A stretch of DNA of 64,000 nucleotides from Sitta carolinensis. Lineage: Eukaryota; Chordata; Aves; Passeriformes; Sittidae. This document shows, piece by piece, positions 49,566-63,400 of the stretch. The notes under the pieces were generated by a model. The model saw only the letters and a list, made by a program, of their open reading frames with translations. It had not been told where the DNA came from and did no database searches. The DNA lies in NCBI GenBank assembly GCA_032173965.1, contig JAVUNC010000006.1:32273870-32337869 (forward strand), read 5' to 3'. Each line of letters begins with the position of its first letter. Within the stretch, counting starts at the first letter, position 1. Made by a program: the position numbers and the translations under genes.

Positions 49566-52500
49566 AAAGGGGGATCATTGCGACAGAGCTGGGTTGGCTG
49601 TGAGCACCTCTGCGGGTTCGAGAAGAATTGACAGGAGGGTACAAATCTGGGACAGTGATGTGGGACGCTGACAGGAGCCGTGTGGTGCACAAGGACATGC
49701 ATCTGCAAACGGTCTCACTGGGCCTGTAACTTCCCAACGAGGAAGGAACTCCCATTTTTCTCTAAAGCAGCACAGTAGAGGACAAAAGCAATCCATTTAG
49801 TCACCCAGGGACTAATATGTCTGGTACTACTCCTACCACCAATTCAGGGCAGAGGGTTTCACTGGAATGAGCATTCACTCAGAATGAGCAGACTGGTGTG
49901 CAAAGCTAGCTAAAACACCTGTGAACCTCTTCAGTATGGACAACTGCAGACAGTGTAACTTGGTTTCAGGAACATTTTTGTACAATTTCTATCAAGAACC
50001 AGAAGGGCATTTAAAGGTAAAGCATGAGTTGCTTCCAAATTGAAGGCAAAAATTCAGGTGTTCTGTAATTAGCCATCAACTTCTCATTGATCCACGTTGC
50101 AACTTGGGAAACTATAAACTTTTTAAAGAAAGGTCTTTTCCAAAATTGGATTGCTGACAACATTCCTTAATGCAAAACAATTCTACCTTCTCACCTCTAT
50201 GTCTGAAGTGAATACAAAGTCTCCAAGCCATGAGAAGCACTGATGAGCGTATCCAGACCAGTGCAGATCATCTGAGGTTTAAGGACTACAGAGTGAGAGG
50301 TTCCTGCCCAGGCACTGCAAGGGGTGGCAGATAGACTGAAGGGAATGTGTCCTTGAGAGTGCAGCACAGGTGGCTTTGTGTGAAAAGTGCTTGGATATGC
50401 ACCTTGTGCATGGGTCATGAGTAGCTGCAGCGCTTGGGGACTAAGCTGCTTCCTCAGTAAGAACACAGAGTCCTTTTTGATAACTGTGCTAACCTCTTTT
50501 GCTCTGGGTGTAATTCCTGAAAAAAATACCAGTTAAGAAACACCTTTTTATTTTCCCTCTCAGAAAAGAATAGAGGCAGCAACTAGATGCTTTGAATTGA
50601 AAGAACATTCTCATATATCGCCACACCCACAGAATTTATCAAATTCTTTGCTTAAAATTCTTTCTTCTTGATTTTGACTGATAACTTCTCTGCCCAGAGC
50701 TTATTCCAGAAGTGCCAGGATGCTCTTACAGGCCAAAGGCAAGTACATTGGACAGGAGGTGCTGACATGCCTGGAAGCAGCAGGTTTCTTTACAAATACT
50801 CAGTTGATCTTGTAGCATTCCTTTCTAAAGCAAGTAAATACAATGGTGACCTGGTCTGTCCAGCAGTTGTGTTGTTAGGAAAACCTTTAATAGTAGCTTT
50901 TTCTCTATCCCTAGTTGCTCAGCAAACCTGCATCACTACAAAAAGCTCTTATGATGAAGGGAGGGAAAGAAGACGAGTGTTCATACAACCTAATCAGCCC
51001 AAGGGAAATCAGGGACAGCCCTAGGCAAAGCAGGCAGAAGTGTCATTTTCTGATCTCCAGGAAGGAATTAGGGGTCAGGCTAAGATAAACAGATCTGCAA
51101 GGGGATGGAGAAATAAATCTCCAGACAATGTTGGCATCAGTGAAATAGCGCTGGCTGTGAGGGTTAGAGAAAATAACTGATCTTTGCTTCTAATCCAAAT
51201 TGAGCAGACTCTTTCTGGTTTAAAAATATTCTCTGTGGTGACCTGTCTGAGAATAATTTTGTGTTACTTTCCTGACTTTATTTCTGGCTTTTGATTTCCC
51301 ATAGAGATCTGGAGCTTGATGGATTAGACCTCTTTCTGGGTGTAATTGTGGCAGTCAGGAAGGGCCCTGGATCTGGAATGTGCTTTCCTTGGACACCTTG
51401 GTCCCACATTGGGTGGTGGCAATCTTCAGGGTGTGACAGGAGACCTATTTATTTACTTTGGTTCTTATGCTTACTGTAGAGGTTTTCTGTGTGTCCAACT
51501 TGGGACGACAATACTTGTCTCCCACCCATGGTCTCTGTGATAGCTACGCTAACTAAGACATACACTGCAGAATTTTTTCATGGGTGTTTTATTAACAGAT
51601 AGCTGTTTTAACAAGGCCAGCTGTTTTATAAATAGGTTAGTACATTTTAAATTAATAAAATAATTTGTTAAAGTAGTTGACTTTGACAAGGTGTGTTAGT
51701 TTTTACCAGTAAAACTGAGTGAAAGGGTCTTGGAGCAGGGAGCCAAAAGGGTTGTTTTATCTAGGTCTTTCTTTCTCCCTGATTTATTTTTAATATTTCA
51801 ATCCCTCTAGGGGTGGGACCATACAGGGTCATGCAAAGAAGACTGTAAATTGATGTCGGGTATGGTAACATACAGTGGTGGAAGTCCTACTGTAGACTGG
51901 ACAGAGTAGGAAATAGTGGAAAGGAAAACCAAACCCAAGCCTCTTGCTTTGCTACTGCTGTACAAGCATGAAAAAAACAAAGGCTTCTCACTTTTTCTCT
52001 ACCTTCCAGGGCCCTTTATCCAGAGTGGTCTTTTGCTTCAACCTAGAGCATGTCAGCATGCCTTCAGCCCAGGTGTTCTCTGACCTGTCCCACGGCTGAA
52101 ACTCATCCACTGCAGTGCCTGATAGGAGAATATGCTGGAGGCACGTACTCACACAAATGTCTGCCAGCCAAGGATTTCTCTCTGACAGTGCCAAAGCAGC
52201 TACCTAGTTAGTATAAGAAAAGGGCAAGAGTTTTAATAATTTCCTCATCTAGTTTGCAACTATTTGCAAAACAGGGACTTCCAGAGCTAGGAGGGAATTT
52301 GCTGGTAAACAACATGGGTGAATTTTCTCTCCATGACTTAAGCTCTCACTAAATGTGTTGAATCCTCAGTGTCTGGCTGAGGCTGAGGACTTCAACAGTG
52401 CAACTATGTGAAGAGGCAATTCCCTTAGTTTTGTTTTTAAACCTGTGCCCTGGTGTTTTCATTTGATGTTCCTTAGTGCTTTTGATGGGAAAGACTAATT

Positions 52501-54383
52501 TGCAGTCTCTCAGTGCCACTCATGAGGCACCTCACACAAAGAGAAAAAATTATTCTGTCAAATCCTAAGTCTTCATTTCTTCAGATCAAATAATCTTACT
52601 CTTGCCACCACTCTTGTATCAAAAGATAAAAGAATTGTTTGTCACCAAAAATATCAATCTGCCAGGTAAGCTGTCACAAGAGATTAGCATGAGGTATTCC
52701 AGCGCCTCTGTTCTGGTAAAGCATAAAGAGGACAGGGCAAAGGCTGGTATCAGCCACTGACTTTTTTTCAGAGCCAGCTCTTCCTAGGCAGAGACACAAG
52801 ACAGCAGTTACACTCTGCCAAACCTACTGCAAGTTGGAGATCTTGTTAGGAAACATGCCAGGACCAGCACTGCCTCCTAGTTGTAGGTGGATATTGGCAA
52901 GAAGTTCAATACAGGGTAACCAGGAGTGCTGGAAGTATGCAGCTCCTACTTCTTGCACTCTAGAAGTGAAATATTCACCAGAATTTATGCTTTATCCATG
53001 AGGAAACTGGGACTAATGCTTACATTAGGGCCTGGGTAAGGAGGGAAACCACACACCATGGTGACTTTACAGATTCCCTCAACTGGTTCCCAGGAGCTCC
53101 TCAGAAATGCATAATGCATCATAGCTTAATGGTACAGCTCTGGATCTTCCTTCTGGAAGTGACTGGTGCTCCAGTGTGCCAGGCATGATATGAAGTCAGG
53201 ATACAGTCCTTTTCCTGGAATGCCTCTGGTACCTGGCTGAGCACCAGCTGTCTCAGACTTGAAGAGTAATTAGTAGTACATCTCTATTTTTATGCTAGAG
53301 GTTAAAAATGTTTTAGGGCTACTGCTGAAGTATGAGTTGAGGACTTGCATATATTGACTTTTGAAAGTAACTTGAACCACAGGTTAGGTTTGTTACATAA
53401 TGTTGTTATGTTAAGTTATTAAAAATAGGTGGATCCTGAGAAATTCTGGGACTTGGCTAGAGTGGGCAAGTTTCAGGGATATTAACTCAGCATTGATTAG
53501 CCCATCTCTGTACTTGAAGAACAAACTGTTAGTACAAGATATGAGTAGAGCAACTGTATTTAGAAACGTTTCCAGGGAAACATTAGTTTCCCTGGAAGAC
53601 AACCCTGAAACATGAAATTTTATGTGACTCTTGGGACAAATGTTAAGTTTCAAGACTTTTTTCCCCTTACTTTTTATAGCAAGTACATTCTGCTCCAAAT
53701 TCATTCGCTTTAAACCTGTTTGGTAAAACCTATTTTAACTGTGGAGTTCAGTATCTCAGTGGATTTCATTAAGAAAAGGGCCCACACAAGCTGCATTTCA
53801 AAGATCCATCTCTTGCATAACAATTCAAATCAAATCAGTGCTTTCTAAGCATATCCTGGCATACCATGCAAAGTGTGATTTAAAAGAGCAAGGCTTGAGA
53901 TGTAACTTGACTTCTTGTATGACATCAGACAAATCAATCAAATGTAACTGGTTTGTAAAATCAGTATAGTGATAATTTCTTGTGTTTGGCCCTGAAATTG
54001 CATGGATCAATTTTATGAATGTCTAAAAGTCCAGAGGAAAAGGGTCACTTTTATACTAGCAGAAAGTTTTTCCTTTGACTGGCAATTCCTTCTGAAACCA
54101 GGTGATTTCCTTTCTTAACCCCTTGGCAACTTCCTTACCAGTGAAGTTCTCTAGAAGACTGCTGTATCTCACTTAGCGAGCAAAGTTTATGTTCTTTATG
54201 CAGGGAGATATCTGTTGAAATTCTAAATACTACGAACTTTTCTGTCTTTTTGTCACTGTTTTGTAAATTTTAAACTGTTAGTAAACGCAAAGGTTTTATT
54301 TCTCGGCATGTTGTCTGTGACAAAAATATATCCTTTGCTATATAATTGTACTTCTGTACCTGATTATATCTTTTTATTGTTTG
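49566..54383. other. Intron 1, unremarkable unique DNA
   Basis: About 4.8 kb with no supported gene, splice-bounded exon or recognised transposon. Open frames are under 120 codons and unrecognisable. Confidence 0.45.

Positions 54384-54410
<27 letters not shown>
54384..54410. repeat. Poly-T tract (T27)
   Basis: An uninterrupted run of 27 T bases, preceded by TTTTTATTGTTTG and followed by AAATGGGG. It is probably a simple-sequence expansion. No retrocopy body was recognised to its right on the minus strand. Confidence 0.93.
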
Positions 54411-54414
<4 letters not shown>

Positions 54415-57400
54415 GGGGAGAGCTGTCTGAAAGTGTCTAAGTAGAAGGATTTAAGTAATTAAGCTTTAAAATCCTATGTTTAGTGGTTGCAGAAGTAAAT
54501 CAATTAGTTATTGTTTTGCAGCAGAGATATATGAGCCAATACAGGCATTTGTAAGAGTCACCAGTTATCTCCAATTTTAATTTTCTGGCCAAGGTAGGAA
54601 AGGCAGACAAGACTTGTCTTGGGAATTTGATTGACCCATGGTCCTTTCTTCTCATCTGTTAATGTCAAAGAGTCTTTGCTTATATATGTGAAGTTTAATG
54701 TGACCATCCTACAAAAAACAGTTATAAAATTAAATCTTTTCAATGCTGAAAGAACAGAGTAACTATTACTTATTACTTTATTTGTAATGAAATGATCTAC
54801 AGATTAAATTTGTTTATTTTAGCAGACAAATAAAAGCTAAATCCTGATGCTTATCTTGAGCTGTGGGTGCTGACAAGGACGAGCCTCTGTGGGGCACAGC
54901 TGTGCCCAGAACGCTGCAGGACGTGAGATGAGTGAGGAATGAAGGCTCTGCAGACCTTAAAGAGGTGTGCAGCATGTTGTGGTGTCATAGCATCAAATCC
55001 TGATTAAATTATGTGCTTAGAGATTTCTGACAAGCTTTTTGTACTTAATTGCCACCCACGTGTTTCATCTGGCATGGAATTCTAAGTAATTATGTTGCTG
55101 TCTTTGGTCCACACATGCTTTCTTTGCTTTTATCAACTGCTGATCTCCAGCAGAGCAGCAAAGCCCTCTTCTGACAATGTGTTTCTGCTCTAGAGGATTC
55201 CCACCTACTCTGCGCACACCACAGAAAATGAAGAGGTTCATGTTATTGGTATTACTTTGCTGACCATCTGAAAACAAACAAAAAGTGAAATTACTGGTCT
55301 GTCAGCCAGACACAGCTGTAGGCAATAGTGTGAGCTGGCAGTAAAGCAACATGGAGGGAAGTTATTTTTCAATCAAGTTAGGCTTTACCCTACTAATCCA
55401 CTGAAACTGCAAAGGCTGTTTTCAGTAAGCTCATCACTTTATTAAATGAGAGCCAAAGCCAAAGGAAATCCACTTAAGAAAGAAAAGTTAAACAATGTAA
55501 TTCTGCAGCTGTAGAATCAAATTGAAATAGAGAAGGTATATTTTCAAAATCATTCTTACAGCTAAATTGCAGTCATAATTAATGGAAAAAATAAACTAAA
55601 GGGTAACCACGAAAAGTCTCTGTGAAGTTACACTAAAACAAAATTCCTATCCTGACCTTTCTGGTAACTGTCTTATGAATGCCATGTTGGTGAGCAAGGG
55701 AAGAATGGCCTGCTGATGAAGTTCAGTTGTAACATTTTCTCCTCTGTTGCTTGCAGTATCAGTAACTTCCAGGGTTAGTAGGTAAAAGGTGTTTCTGTCT
55801 TTACAACTTTACTCCACTGGGGTCAATATACAGGTGCAAAGAAAGCTAGCACAAGAGAGGCATGCTGTTGTACCAAGTCCCATTGGCATTCCTTCTTTGG
55901 CTGTGCAAATGATGTTATTGATAACCAGTTTTGGTATTGTTGGATAGATGAATGATGAAAGTCATCTTATGAATTCCTTATTTTCTAAACATTAGGGCCT
56001 GACTTTGCACTCGATGTTTGTGGGTTCCCTTTCAATGTTGTGACTTCAAAGTGCGAATGATTGCATTGTACAGAGGAGAAGCACAGAGCATGAAAATTTA
56101 CCCAAGGCCTGAAAGGAATTTCCACAGGCGTTTAAGATTTTGAGTCTTCTCCTTGACATATTTTACATAGCATTTTTTGATAGAGGTCATGCTCTAGTAT
56201 CCATGACCTTCCCAGCAGTATTTTGTAGCAGAGTCTAAATGCTGTTTTTCATTGAGAGTCCTTTTATTTTTTTTTTAATGATACCTCAGTTTCAAAGTAG
56301 CATCTTTTGCTTAAAGACTTGGTGTTTCCCTGTTGCTATGCAAGAGACAGCAATCAGGTTGTTGCATTCCCAATTTTTTTTTTTTCCTCTATGAAGGTTT
56401 CATTGTGTTTCTAATCCGGAGGGATCTGACTGTATGATCATGTTTTAGTCATGATTACTCAGTTCTCTGGTCTGACTTTGCTTGTACTGTAGGTGCTGCA
56501 AGTGCTTTGATGGTGCTCAATGCCATGCACACTTCAAGCCTGCCAGAGTCCTTGGAATACCTAATAATCTCTTTCCATGATCTCAAAATGACACACAATG
56601 TGGATATGTGAACTCTGGCTCTCAAAATCCATGAGTCGTGTCTCATATTTCTGAAATGTTTTGTTTGTTTTAATTTATTTCATACAGCTGTAAAGAGTAG
56701 AAACTCTTCACAGAAGTTAAGCTTCTCAACTTAAAACCAGGCTCTCAAAACTGAGCCGTTGCTGGATGGCATGAGCCAGGCAAGGCACTGATGGCAGCAC
56801 AGGACCATGACCATCTGCAAAGCTTCTCAGTTGAAAGCACCATGCAAAGGCAGAATGGCTCTGTCCTGGCTCTAACACAGCTCTGTGAGATACTTGGGCT
56901 TCTTATGCCATAAAATGGTACTATTTTACTGTTGGATCCTCAAAGCAAGAGAGCTTGTATGCACATTGCGCTTCCTTAGGTTTTCATCCTGGCAGATTTG
57001 TTCAAACCTGCCTTCAGGCGTGTAGCTAAAAATGTGGAGCTCCATCAAGAGCATCAGTCAGTCACTTGAGGGCTGCATTTCCACATTCTGGGAGACTCAG
57101 GAAAAAGTGGGATTCTGAGTATTACTGCAGGTCTTAATCCAAACCCAGTCAAAGATTTTGTCTGGTACCTTCTAGTTTTGATTAATTGGTAAGCTGTGCC
57201 AATACTGTTTCTGAATTATACATTATATATATTCACACATTATAATCTGGTCTTTGATCCTGCTGGAGAAAAGCAAAGACTGCTGCTGATTTCATAAAAA
57301 TTACTTCCCTGCTCTATTTTGGTAGCTGGATAGCATCAGAATAATATCCCAGAATAATACCCAGGACTTGCAGCTACCTAAAGCAGTGCTCACTAGGGTG

Positions 57401-60400
57401 CAGAGGGGACCAAGCTTTCTGCTGTGCTGCCCACAAAACCTGTGTTAGTGCTAGAGGGGCCAGGCTTGGGGTCTTGTGCATGATTGACTTCACTGAACAC
57501 TCAGAATTTTGCCATCTTTAGTCTGCCCATAACTTCTTCTGTGGCAGCCGCCCTTTGTAGAAAAGCAGGAGTAACTCTCTTGGAGACTCCTAGAATACCT
57601 CCCAACAGGTCATTTAAGTCAAACAGCAACTCCTCAGGAGTCTTTACTGGTCACTGCTAGGCTCTCACATTTTATAAAATGCATCTTTAAAAGGATTTCT
57701 ACTGTGGTTCAGCTTTTTATCCATTTTAATCTGACTTTGGCAGCCTACAGACTGCCTTCATCCATTTTTGAATGGTGGCTGCCTTGCACTGCAATACTGA
57801 CCTTATATAGTGTAGCTCCCACCTTTGTCCCTCCAAAAGAGTCTTGTACCCTCTACTTCAGATCATGTGTCTGGCCCACAATGAACAAAGCATCTGCTTT
57901 TTCCTCCAAAGCCAGAGGATTTTTCTCTAGTTAATATTAATCTCCATAAATCTCTTCAATCTTTTGCTCTTAGAGTTGCATGTATTTCTGCATGTTTCTT
58001 ATATTCACCTGATTCCCATGCTCCTCACTCTATTTCTTCTGTGATGCTTGTTGGCTTTGATAAGAGACATTAAAAGAGTGAGTGGGAGAAAGGCAGAAGG
58101 CCTCTGGATTCTGCATATCCATCTAAGGCCACTCCATTTCTTGAGCACACTAGTAGGTTTTGGTGGACCCTGCACTGGGTTACTCTTTTTGGCTTTTATT
58201 ACTGCTCTTTCAGTATTGCACATGTATAATGAAATTTTACTTCTGAACCTTTTCTAGTGCTATGATGTCCAGAAGGCTTTGTAAGCATTCCTTGGTTTGG
58301 GTAATGTATTAGCAGGGTAATCTTGACTTGTCTGGGGACAGTGGAAGAAGCAGAAAAGATAAATCCAGAAGCCACCAGCACCCCAACAAGCAATTCTTTG
58401 TGATTTCAGGACTTTTGCAAGGTAGTTCCATGACAAACACAAATGTGTCATTTGGAAAATGAAACTACTGTCTTTTAAGTTTCCCACAGGTAAAGGCAAA
58501 TTCCAAAGACGATTATACACCTCTGGCAGTTGTCTTCTCAGCCTTCACACCACCATGCTGTGGTGCTTTAAAGATCCTGGTTTAATAATAGGGTGAGTTC
58601 AAATTTTGTGTTAAAGACTGATTTGTCTAAAGAAGTTCACGAAACTGCTTGGGACTCTTGGAAAGTGGACATGTTGCCAGTCCCCTGCACCTGTGTTTTC
58701 TTCATTCTACTCACAGATTTAATTACAAGGGTTTCAAATGCGTAAAAACACCACCAAGCTGTTAACATTAACTGACAAATATAGGAAACAGTGGGACTCT
58801 GGGCACATGCTAGTTTTCACCTTATTCTGAATGTCAAGAAATAACCCTGGCACATAATGTGGGTTTTGTTTGGCTTCTTTGCTCATCTCAAATTATTCAG
58901 GCTTTAGCACTGTTGTCAGATCTGATGTATAGCAGAATATCTTACTGCATTTCAGATTTTGATGTCTCAACAAAGTTAACCAGCCAAAAGAATGTTTTTT
59001 GCCTCTTTAGAAATGAAAAATTGTGAAATATGAGGAATGCTTCACAGTTTAAGCTTTCTAGGTTTGCCATAACAAGTAAAAGTAAATGCAAAGTGGAGAT
59101 GGAATGGACTGGACTCTGTTACTAGCCCTTACTTGCTGGATGTAAGACGGTTTCTGGAGGATGATGTATTTTTCATTTTAGATGCCGCAGGATGAGAATG
59201 GAGATCTTGCCAGGGATCACTTAGAAGTGTTACATAGATACTGGTTCAGATACTGATATGGCTGTGGAACCTGTATCTCCACATGGAAGGGAAAGGTCCA
59301 TGCTGGTAAAATGATGTCAATGTGAACTTTATTCAAGAGCTATTTCTCTAACTGATAATAAGACAGGGCGAACTGGTACCTGACTGAATGTGGTAATTAT
59401 AATTTTGTTAGTTTCAGAAGGGTACCCCTGATTTTATTTTTGAGCAAGTGCAGAGAATCTGACTGAATATACTCAGGTGGGTAGAAAAGATGCAAGAGGT
59501 TAAAATTGAAGTTAAGCATTGTGCTTTAAAGCAGAGTTCAAATGCCAGCAATAACAGGGGTGGGATATTTTGCCCACTGCAGAGCTGGGGACCTCAGACC
59601 CTTCAGGAAACATCAGTAGTCCCAGGAGGTGAATCATTTGGAGAAGCCAGTACTAGTGCAGCAAACAGCACTGGTACTTCATGAACTCTGGGTGAGGAAC
59701 AACTCTTGAACCATGACATTATTGGTTGTAGTTGCATTTCTCCTAATGGCAATTGCTGGCAACAGCAAATCCTGTTTCTTTTCATACACAGAAGGAGGCA
59801 CTGTGGTCCTTGAACAGTGTGTAATAGACCACAAGAGGTGTTCTGCACAGCCTGAAGACCCCTTGCTTGATCAACACTTAAGTCACTTTTTAGATCAATT
59901 AAAAATCCATTGAATTTAACTTATTTAATACTTTATTTGGGTCCAACAATCTTCACAGTAAACACTGATGTCTGTTTCATTCAGTGTTCAGAACAGAATT
60001 GCATTTCTCTTTTTTAACCTTGTCAGATTTTGTTTCATAACATTCCTGATATGTAAATGAGAAATTTTGTTAATCTGTTCAATAACATTTCCCATGTGTA
60101 TAAGAGTCATGCGAACAAAGACTTTTGCTTTGTGATTGAAGAGGGTACATGGAGGGGAATCTTCACCATCTGCCACTACTAAATTAGTTTTCAAGGGAAA
60201 ATATAAATCCCTCTTATTGGAAGCTATTTTGATCAGCTCTAATAGTAATATTTTATGTAGGATTTCTCTTCCAAAGCCCAATAGAATTTACAAGTAAATT
60301 CATCTAATTCTTTGGTAAGAGAAACATCTGTCTCAGACATTATGAGGATTGAAACACTAAGAGTTTTTTAGAAATCTCGTATTCGTCCTGTAATATTTGT

Positions 60401-63400
60401 CTGGTGCATGTAATCTTAATATACCAATTGCAGCAGTAAATATTTTGCTATAACCAGACACTGAAGTCCAAAAGAAACCTGTTTAGCTGCAGCTAATGAA
60501 AATGTAATGCTTGGGATCTTACAATGTTTGTGTTCTGCAGCACCAACCTGAGTTTTAAAGAATTTTGAACCAATAAGACTTGGACTCTGCAACTTTGATG
60601 GAATGAAAAAGCCTCAAGCTTTCAACACCTGCCGTAGAAATTTAATAAGGACCCTAATAAATGGGTCAGTTTCAACAAACAATTAACTTAACAACTTCAT
60701 CTGGAGGGCTTAGAGGCCCTGTTCATAAGAGGTAACTTGAGACCAGACTCATATTATATAGTGTAGTTAATGTTTCCTTTAAAAGCCCAGGGTTTTTAAG
60801 TTTTAATATTTCATGTGCTCCAGATTACATCAAATTGGCATATGGTACACAACAAAGCCTTCAACCCCTGTATAGATCAAATGGAAAATTTATATTAATC
60901 TTCTAAGCTTTGGGGGTTTCTTAAGTACAAGGAAAATATAGAATTCGCAGGAACTGTAAGCTTATAAAATTAATTTTGTGGGCAATTTGGCTAAAAATAA
61001 TTTCTTACATTTCAATTATGCCTTTAAAATTCACACTCCTACAAATATGGAGATTTTTATATGGAAGTACTGAGTATTCACAGAGCAGTGTTGCTGGACT
61101 GCACCATATACACAAGAGGAATGTTTTGCGCTTTTTTTCATCCTCTTGTGAAAACATATAATAGAAATTATGCCTCTGAGAATTCATAGTTCAGTGTGTT
61201 TAATGTAATTCTGTACTGAGATGAAAGAAAACTACAAAATTCAATTGCACTTTCCCTGTCCTACTTTACACATTTTGTCTTAAACTCTCAGGTTCTTTTG
61301 CTGTCAGTTGCTACCCCCACACCCAGTTTCTCATACTCACCCTCCTTTTACTTTTGTTACAGTATGCCTTTAATCATCCTTCCCATGTCAGATGTGTTGC
61401 TTACATGTGCTCTGTCCTTGGGCTGTGCACCTGAACTTTGTCCCACATCTTGTATTTGAACAGTAGAAGGTCTCCCAGACAAGGATCTGTACTTCCTTTG
61501 GGTTGTCAGTATCCGGGATCTATCATCAGCGTCCTGTATCTAGTGCCTGACCACGCATTCTAACTAATGGCATGGTATTTATTTGCCTGGAGGTGATTAC
61601 TTGCATCCATCATCATCTCAAATGAGCAATTTTAGGTAAAATCCATTTTCTAAGATGTCAGTCTGGCTTCCTTTGTGAACACTGTTTGCAGAGAAAGGAG
61701 TATTCAGATTTGTTAGTATGATGCCTAGTAATCAGAAATACCTAGGCTGCATCACAGTGCAGGAACACCAGGAAGCACAATTTAAAATACAGTTCTCATT
61801 TTATTTAGTGACCTGAAGTTCAAAAGTGGATTGTTCAATGTATGTTCATTAGAGACTGATTGATTGCTTAACTGAATGAATGGGGGCTTGGGGGTGAGGA
61901 AGGCAGAAGGAGAGGAATTTGCATTTCCCAAGACTTAAGTTGTCTGAACCACATTCCACTTTGGAGTTAGGTTGTAGTATTTAATTATCATACATTTTCC
62001 CATATATTTTTGTTGTGTAATAAGAAATGTCATTTTCTCCAGATCAAAGACTTTGGCAGATGCTGGGATACATCCAGAGCCATGTACATTATGAACTGGT
62101 TCTGTGGTAGCCACTGGGTAGTTATGACGTGAATATGGGGTGATTATCCTGGCAAGTTATTGCCTCTGAAGCCAAGGGTAGTTAAAGCATCCTCTGTCGC
62201 AGTTAGATGGCCAACACCAGCATTTCCATCTTGAAGACTTGCTTCTTGTTAATAGCAAGTGTATCTATAGAGGTTGAGCTTGTAATAGAAAGAAGGAATC
62301 TGGATTTTGTGTTTATTATAAAACTGGAACTTGGCAAGATGTCCAGAAAGAAAGTTGTACAAGCCAGCTTGGCCTGTTGTGAAGGTTTTAATATCATTTG
62401 ATGATGATATCCTAGATGAAATGCTAATAGGTTTGGAAGCAAATTTAAGTGACCTTCTGTGTTGCTTTGGGAGTAATATCCATACGTGCAAATCAAGAAG
62501 TTTCCTGAAGCTATGTAATTACACACTGACAAGTGTTCTACTCAAATCAGCTTCCATGTTTCATAGTTCCTTGAAGTGCCCAGCCCCATGGTGGTGTGCC
62601 TCAGAGGATTATTCATAACTGGTTCTACAACAACAGAATAAATAGTATTTAGAAGCAAATCAATATTTGCTATCTCAAATCTGCTGTTGAACATAGAGGC
62701 TCAGGGATCAGCTTCCTGCAGGTGATAAAAACAGTAGTGACCTTTGAGGAGATTTGGGAGGGGGAGAAATGGCATTAGCAAATGCCTGAGGAATTTCCAG
62801 ACTGATGGGGAAGGAAATAGTGCCACACAGGAAAGCAGCCAAACTCCCTTGTGCATTTGCGACTTAAGTTGAATTTCTCCCAAGTGTTTTTTGAACTAGC
62901 TTAGTTTTACGCTTTGAGGAATTAGTTGCCTTTGCCTTAAGATTTTACAAAGCAGTATATCTTTGTGAATATTGAATACTGACTAGGGTGCAGTTACTGG
63001 GACTGAGACAAATTCTGCCAAATTCTGCTGTCCTCTAGGACACAGTTGTGGGCAGAGAACTGTGTGGATTATCCAAGAGGGTACACCCAATCCTAACAGT
63101 ACATGTTGTCCTTTTCCAATGGCTTCTTTCCCTCTAAATTATTGCAGTTAATGCCTGTCAGTGCCCTACCCATGCCCTTTGATACAAACACTGTGCCTTT
63201 TACATCCTCCTGTGAAAGTATGTTGTAGTTGGGTTTACTGGAAGAGTGTGTGTGAAGAACTCAGCTTCTGTGAGAGAATTTCTCTCTATAATTTTTCTCT
63301 TATATCAAGGTCTGAGTTGAGCTGAATCAAAAGGGCAATTCCTGACTTTTTACTGCCTTGCAGCATTACATCTTTCAATTCAACCCTCACAGCTGGCATC

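Noticed and set aside
48113..49671. Three overlapping forward open frames of about 485-508 codons
   Set aside because: All three frames are open because the repeat unit lacks stops. Gly/Ala/Ser/Leu/Trp repeat products in three frames at once indicate a minisatellite, not a gene. The starts are not even ATG in at least one case.
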